Assembly (NCBI GenBank): GCA_003116995.1
Contig: BDSL01000100.1
Coordinates: forward strand, 124,001-188,000
Length of the DNA: 64,000 nt
Direction of reading: 5' to 3'
Source: Yamagishiella unicocca
Taxonomy: Eukaryota > Chlorophyta > Chlorophyceae > Chlamydomonadales > Volvocaceae
Made by a program: the position numbers and the translations under genes. The notes under the pieces are model-generated. The model did no database searches, was not told the DNA's origin, and worked only from the letters and a program-made list of their open reading frames with translations. Numbering within the stretch: position 1 is the stretch's first letter; each line of letters begins with the position of its first letter. Shown piece after piece: positions 60,901-64,000 of the stretch.

Positions 60901-60990
60901 TCCTGCCTCATGACCCCTAGGCCCCTCCCTCTGCCCAACATAACAGTTGCCGTTGGGCCCATCCCGCAGCCGAGTGAGCTGCTAGCTGGC
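57977..60990. other. Spacer containing the unresolved 5' end of the TPR gene
   Basis: 57977-58300 is pyrimidine-rich on the minus strand and looks like an intron or leader of the TPR gene. From 58300 to 60990 I see no recognisable protein. The longest open frame, plus 59505-60218, has normal amino-acid composition (ILQMFNEFPGHPAG) but no motif I can name and could be a transposon fragment. A gacgcgtacgac direct repeat lies at about 60834-60852. Confidence 0.35.
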
Positions 60991-62143
60991 CTAGTCGTCC
61001 CGCTTCAACTCGTGCAGCATCTTGCTGGGGTGTTTCAGCTCCGCCGGCTTGGTGGCGATGTGCGCAGCGACGCCCAAGGCGCACCCCACGGCCGAGCCGC
61101 CCACCATCGCCATGCCGTACGCCTGTGTGCCGCCGCGCGGGACGAGCACCGCCGCCGCCGCCAGCCCGAACAGGGCTCCGGCTGTAGAGAAGGCGTCGGT
61201 GCGGTTCTGTCCCTCGTTGTAGTGCAGCCGGTACGCCCGGTCTTCAAATCCCGCCTGGTCGATTTGGGTGAATTTGAGGCCGCCCAGGGCACCTAGGGGC
61301 GGGCCGCGGGGACAGGGGCGGCAGGGAGCCAGGGTTGGGGTCGGGTGGTGGAGGAGGGAGTGCAGGTGGAATGGTGTAAAGCCGTGTGTGGCTGCCTTCA
61401 GACCGAACGTGGCTGCGCTGATGGGGCCCCTGCGCCTGGCGGTGTGCGCGCGCGTGGGGCCTTGGCTGGAGTACCGGTGCACCCGGAGTTCCGGATAGGG
61501 GTGTGATGCGTTGGGGCTGGCCATTGTATGGGATCGCCGCGTGGTTGGCTGCAGGTAAGATCGGAGGCGGAAGGTGGGGTCGGCCCCGTGGAAGGCCCTA
61601 GAACAGGCTATGGTCGCGGTGAGGAAGCCAAGCCAATAAACGCTATCTCAGGTGGTGAGGACCCGTGGGGCTATTGGCGAGGGCGCAGATGCTGACATGT
61701 GATGACCGACTGGGGCCCGAGGACGGTCAAGGATTTCCCCGGGCTCGCCGCGATTCGAGCTGTGAGCAGCGACCCGCTAAGGTAAGTTGACGTGGGCGAA
61801 CTGCTTCCTATTGGGATACAGATCACCCCGTTGCGACTGCAAGAGCCTGCGTTTCCAACCATTCCAAGCCAAGGCTACACAGCCCGACAAAAAGAGGACA
61901 CTGTCCGAGAGCTAAGATGCCCTCACCTGAAGCAGCCGTGACAGTCAGCGCGCTGTAGCCCATGGCACGCAGCAGTACCGTCGGGTCGCGGACTTTCTTC
62001 CATAACATCATTACCGGAACCACTGCCGCCACGCCGATCACGCTGCCCGCCTGATATCCTTTCTTCAGGATGTGCCACATCAAGTATCCGGCGGGAGAGT
62101 CCGGCGCAACGTATACATCGCCTTTCGCTGTTGACGCGGCCAT
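60991..62143 (-). CDS. Small multi-pass membrane protein of unknown function (172 aa)
   Basis: Two exons, 62143-61927 and 61292-60991, joined in phase 1; 519 bases. Exon 1 begins ATGGCCGCG in good context; an in-frame ATG further up (62218) would add 25 residues. Three glycine/alanine-rich hydrophobic segments are visible: GSVIGVAAVVPVMMLW, ALFGLAAAAVLV and MVGGSAVGCALGVAAHIA. Between them a polar stretch holds RLHYNEGQNRTDAFS. The small-xxx-small spacing of the helices and the overall size resemble Tim17-like or DUF1757-type organellar membrane proteins, but I cannot confirm either. The tail HPSKMLHELKRDD is strongly charged. Confidence 0.72.
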
Positions 62144-63586
62144 CCTCACGTATGGGCTCAAATCCGGACTCAAAACGGATAATGCGGTGTGTGCGGGTTG
62201 CTGAATCCAACCTGACAATTGCTGCTAAATGTCCACGTGAGGATGCCGCTTCAAAGCTCCCAACTGCCGCAAAAATTGCCGGTACGGCCCATTCGTTTCG
62301 AGACCAACGTATGGACAACATGATGACCAAGGGACACCAAATATCGACCGCATGAAGCATTCAAGAGCTTGTGAGTGCACCGTCATGCACCGCCTTCGCG
62401 ACGACGGAACCTCGAAACCTCTTCGGCCCGCCTCATGCCCCGTTGCAAATGTTGGCTGGAGGGAATGCCCGCTCCGGTGGCCCGTTGAACATTGCAGGGC
62501 TATCTTCCCAATCCACACCCGGCATTTGCATATGCACCTTTGCGGACACCCAACGCAGCCGCGTCCAGCCCGCCCGCCCTAGCTCCAATTGCGTCTGTTG
62601 TGCCGTGTGATATGCGACTGCAGAACGGAGTCCACTGCCAATCCAACGGAGGGTATCCAACGGAGACAACCGCCAATCCGGGTGAACTGCTGCTGCTGTC
62701 TTACACACAGCGGGATAGCGAGGGAAACGCGCATTGCGACAGGTGGGGCAGGGCGAGGTGAGATGAGCCGAGGTGTAGCGGCGTCCAGGGGAAGATCGCG
62801 ACATGAGGCACGTGACGTCACCCGATACGACGTCACCGGACATAACACACTCGGCCACTCGTGGCCCCCTCTCCGCATCGCCGCACCCAGGGAACCAACA
62901 CGGCAACCCGGTGCCGTACACGGGGTTGGGAGGAAACCCGGGGGTCGCCACATAGCCAGGTGGGGCCCACCCTGCTCACTGCCCGGGGCCACTCGCCGAT
63001 ACACCGGCCTGGCTTGGCGGCTCCTGCTGTGCAGGCGACCCGACCCGACCTCACGCCAGGTCGCCACCTCAGTACTGCCCTTCGCATGCAACAGCCCAAC
63101 TCCTGCCGGCCGCATCGCGCGTAGCTCAGCACCGCCCAGCCCCAACCGACAACCACCCCAGTGCTCTGTCCTCACCTGCCCCCCCCCCACCTCACCTCCA
63201 CGGGTTTCCCTCGAACCCCACCTCACCTCCCCCTTCCCCCCCTGGCCTCACCCCCCCACATCCCCCCCTGGCTCTCACCCGACGCTCAGCCTCATGAACC
63301 TCACCACCCCGCACCGCCACCCCATCAGCACCCACACGCTCCCCCCGCCGCCCCCCGCCTCCACCCCCTCGGCCCCCCCCTCCCTCCACGCGGCCCCGCT
63401 CCCCCGCCCCCGCCCCCGCCTGCCGCCCCTGCCACCCCTGCCGCCGCGCCCGCCCGCCGCCGCCGCCGCCGCGCCCCCGTCCTCCTCCCCCTCCGCCTCC
63501 AGCACCCGCTTCTTGGTCTCCTGGCCTCCGGCTCGGCGACTCCGCTCCTGCCCGGGCGGCCTGGTGGCTCCGAAACCCGCACGCAC
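62144..63586. other. Spacer, nothing recognisable
   Basis: C-rich, low-complexity DNA. The long plus frame 62589-63593 and its minus counterparts are Pro/Ser/His or Gly/Arg-rich and bear the mark of base composition rather than selection. Short acgggtttcc-type motifs near 62917 and 63202 resemble those in other introns of this window. Confidence 0.35.
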
Positions 63587-63737
63587 CACGTAGAGCTGCT
63601 GCTGCATGTCCGGTATGACGTGCGGGGGTCGGGGGCGGCCGGGCACCTCGGGCTGGCGCCAGTGGGTGCCGCCGGCGTAGAAGAGCTGCAGGCCGCGCAA
63701 CTCGTCGGGGCCCAGCAGCCGCATGTGGGGGCCATCC
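63587..63737 (-). CDS. Probable internal exon of an unidentified gene running off the right edge
   Basis: A minus-strand segment flanked by CCAG and GTGCGT splice signals encodes about 50 residues of non-repetitive protein (HMRLLGPDELRGLQLFYAGG, then THWRQPEV and VIPDMQQQLYV). It begins in phase 2 and ends in phase 0. A possible preceding exon near 63840-63880 encodes GYMSCKRDFTTP, but its phase does not join cleanly. I do not recognise the family. The 3' part could alternatively run on through the Gly/Arg-rich open frame to 63275. Confidence 0.45.
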
Positions 63738-63924
63738 CTGGAGTTGGGTGCCGCGGCGGGTGGGGGTCGGGGTGGGCTGGGGTCAGGGTCGGGGGTCAGG
63801 CGGGGCGGGGGTGAGGTGGGGATCGTCGGCACGGGGGAGCAAGGGGTTGTGAAGTCGCGCTTGCAGGACATGTACCCCACTGGACTGGGGCCAGGTGGAA
63901 AGAATTACCACTTGGGGGGGGGCG

Positions 63925-64000
63925 ATGCGGGGACACCCCCTCACTGGGTGGCGGTGCGGGGACACCCCCTCATTGGGTGGTGGTGCGGGGACACCCCCTC
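63925..64000. repeat. 29-bp minisatellite at the right edge
   Basis: The core gcggggacaccccctcaytg, spaced by gggtggyggt, recurs with a 29-bp period for nearly three copies and is cut off by the window end. It is probably intronic or intergenic for the gene entering from the right. Confidence 0.75.

Noticed and set aside
62589..63593. 334-codon plus-strand ORF near the right edge
   Set aside because: Low-complexity Pro/Ser/His composition, no domain, and it overlaps splice-flanked minus-strand coding sequence of better quality.

Overview
The window looks like nuclear DNA of a volvocine green alga (Chlamydomonas/Volvox group). It is GC-rich, and its genes are split by many short GT-AG introns. 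TGTAA-type polyadenylation motifs lie behind two genes. The largest gene encodes a proline-rich cell-wall/flagellar-type glycoprotein, and the introns and spacers are full of microsatellites, G-rich tracts and short dispersed repeats. I rebuilt exons by hand, using conserved protein motifs, splice signals and reading phase. For four genes and a large part of a fifth, every intron phase closes. Species was not determined.

Layout. 1-1573: upstream DNA with a triplicated 25-bp repeat. 1574-20832 (+): one gene in ten exons, 16,197 coding bases, predicting a single-pass membrane protein of 5,398 residues. It has a signal peptide, about 94 tandem copies of a proline-rich unit ending in AVYGSD, a second proline-rich stalk, a cysteine-rich region, REJ/PKD-like ectodomain modules, one membrane helix and a roughly 295-residue tail. 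23840-27356 (-): the 20S proteasome beta-6 subunit (PBF1), eight exons including an 18-base micro-exon. 30842-42196 (-): an 18-exon, 1,242-residue receptor-type cyclic-nucleotide phosphodiesterase with an extracellular CHASE domain between two membrane helices. 42197-47549: spacer with two related degenerate repeats and a frameshifted ORF. 47797-49974 (-): a SLC35/TPT-family nucleotide-sugar or triose-phosphate-type transporter. 51477-51548 (-): tRNA-Ala(UGC). 54672-57976 (-): a TIR-like/SHTW-domain plus ten-TPR protein, 5' end unresolved. 60991-62143 (-): a small multi-pass membrane protein of unknown function. 63587-63737 (-): probable exon of a gene running off the right edge.

The genes do not form an operon-like unit; this is ordinary eukaryotic gene order. 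Two of them (the giant glycoprotein and the CHASE-phosphodiesterase) are surface proteins of the sort expected on a motile, cilium-bearing alga, one structural or adhesive and one signalling. The giant glycoprotein is the most unusual object here. The CHASE-phosphodiesterase is the next most notable, because it would couple an extracellular ligand to cyclic-nucleotide breakdown.
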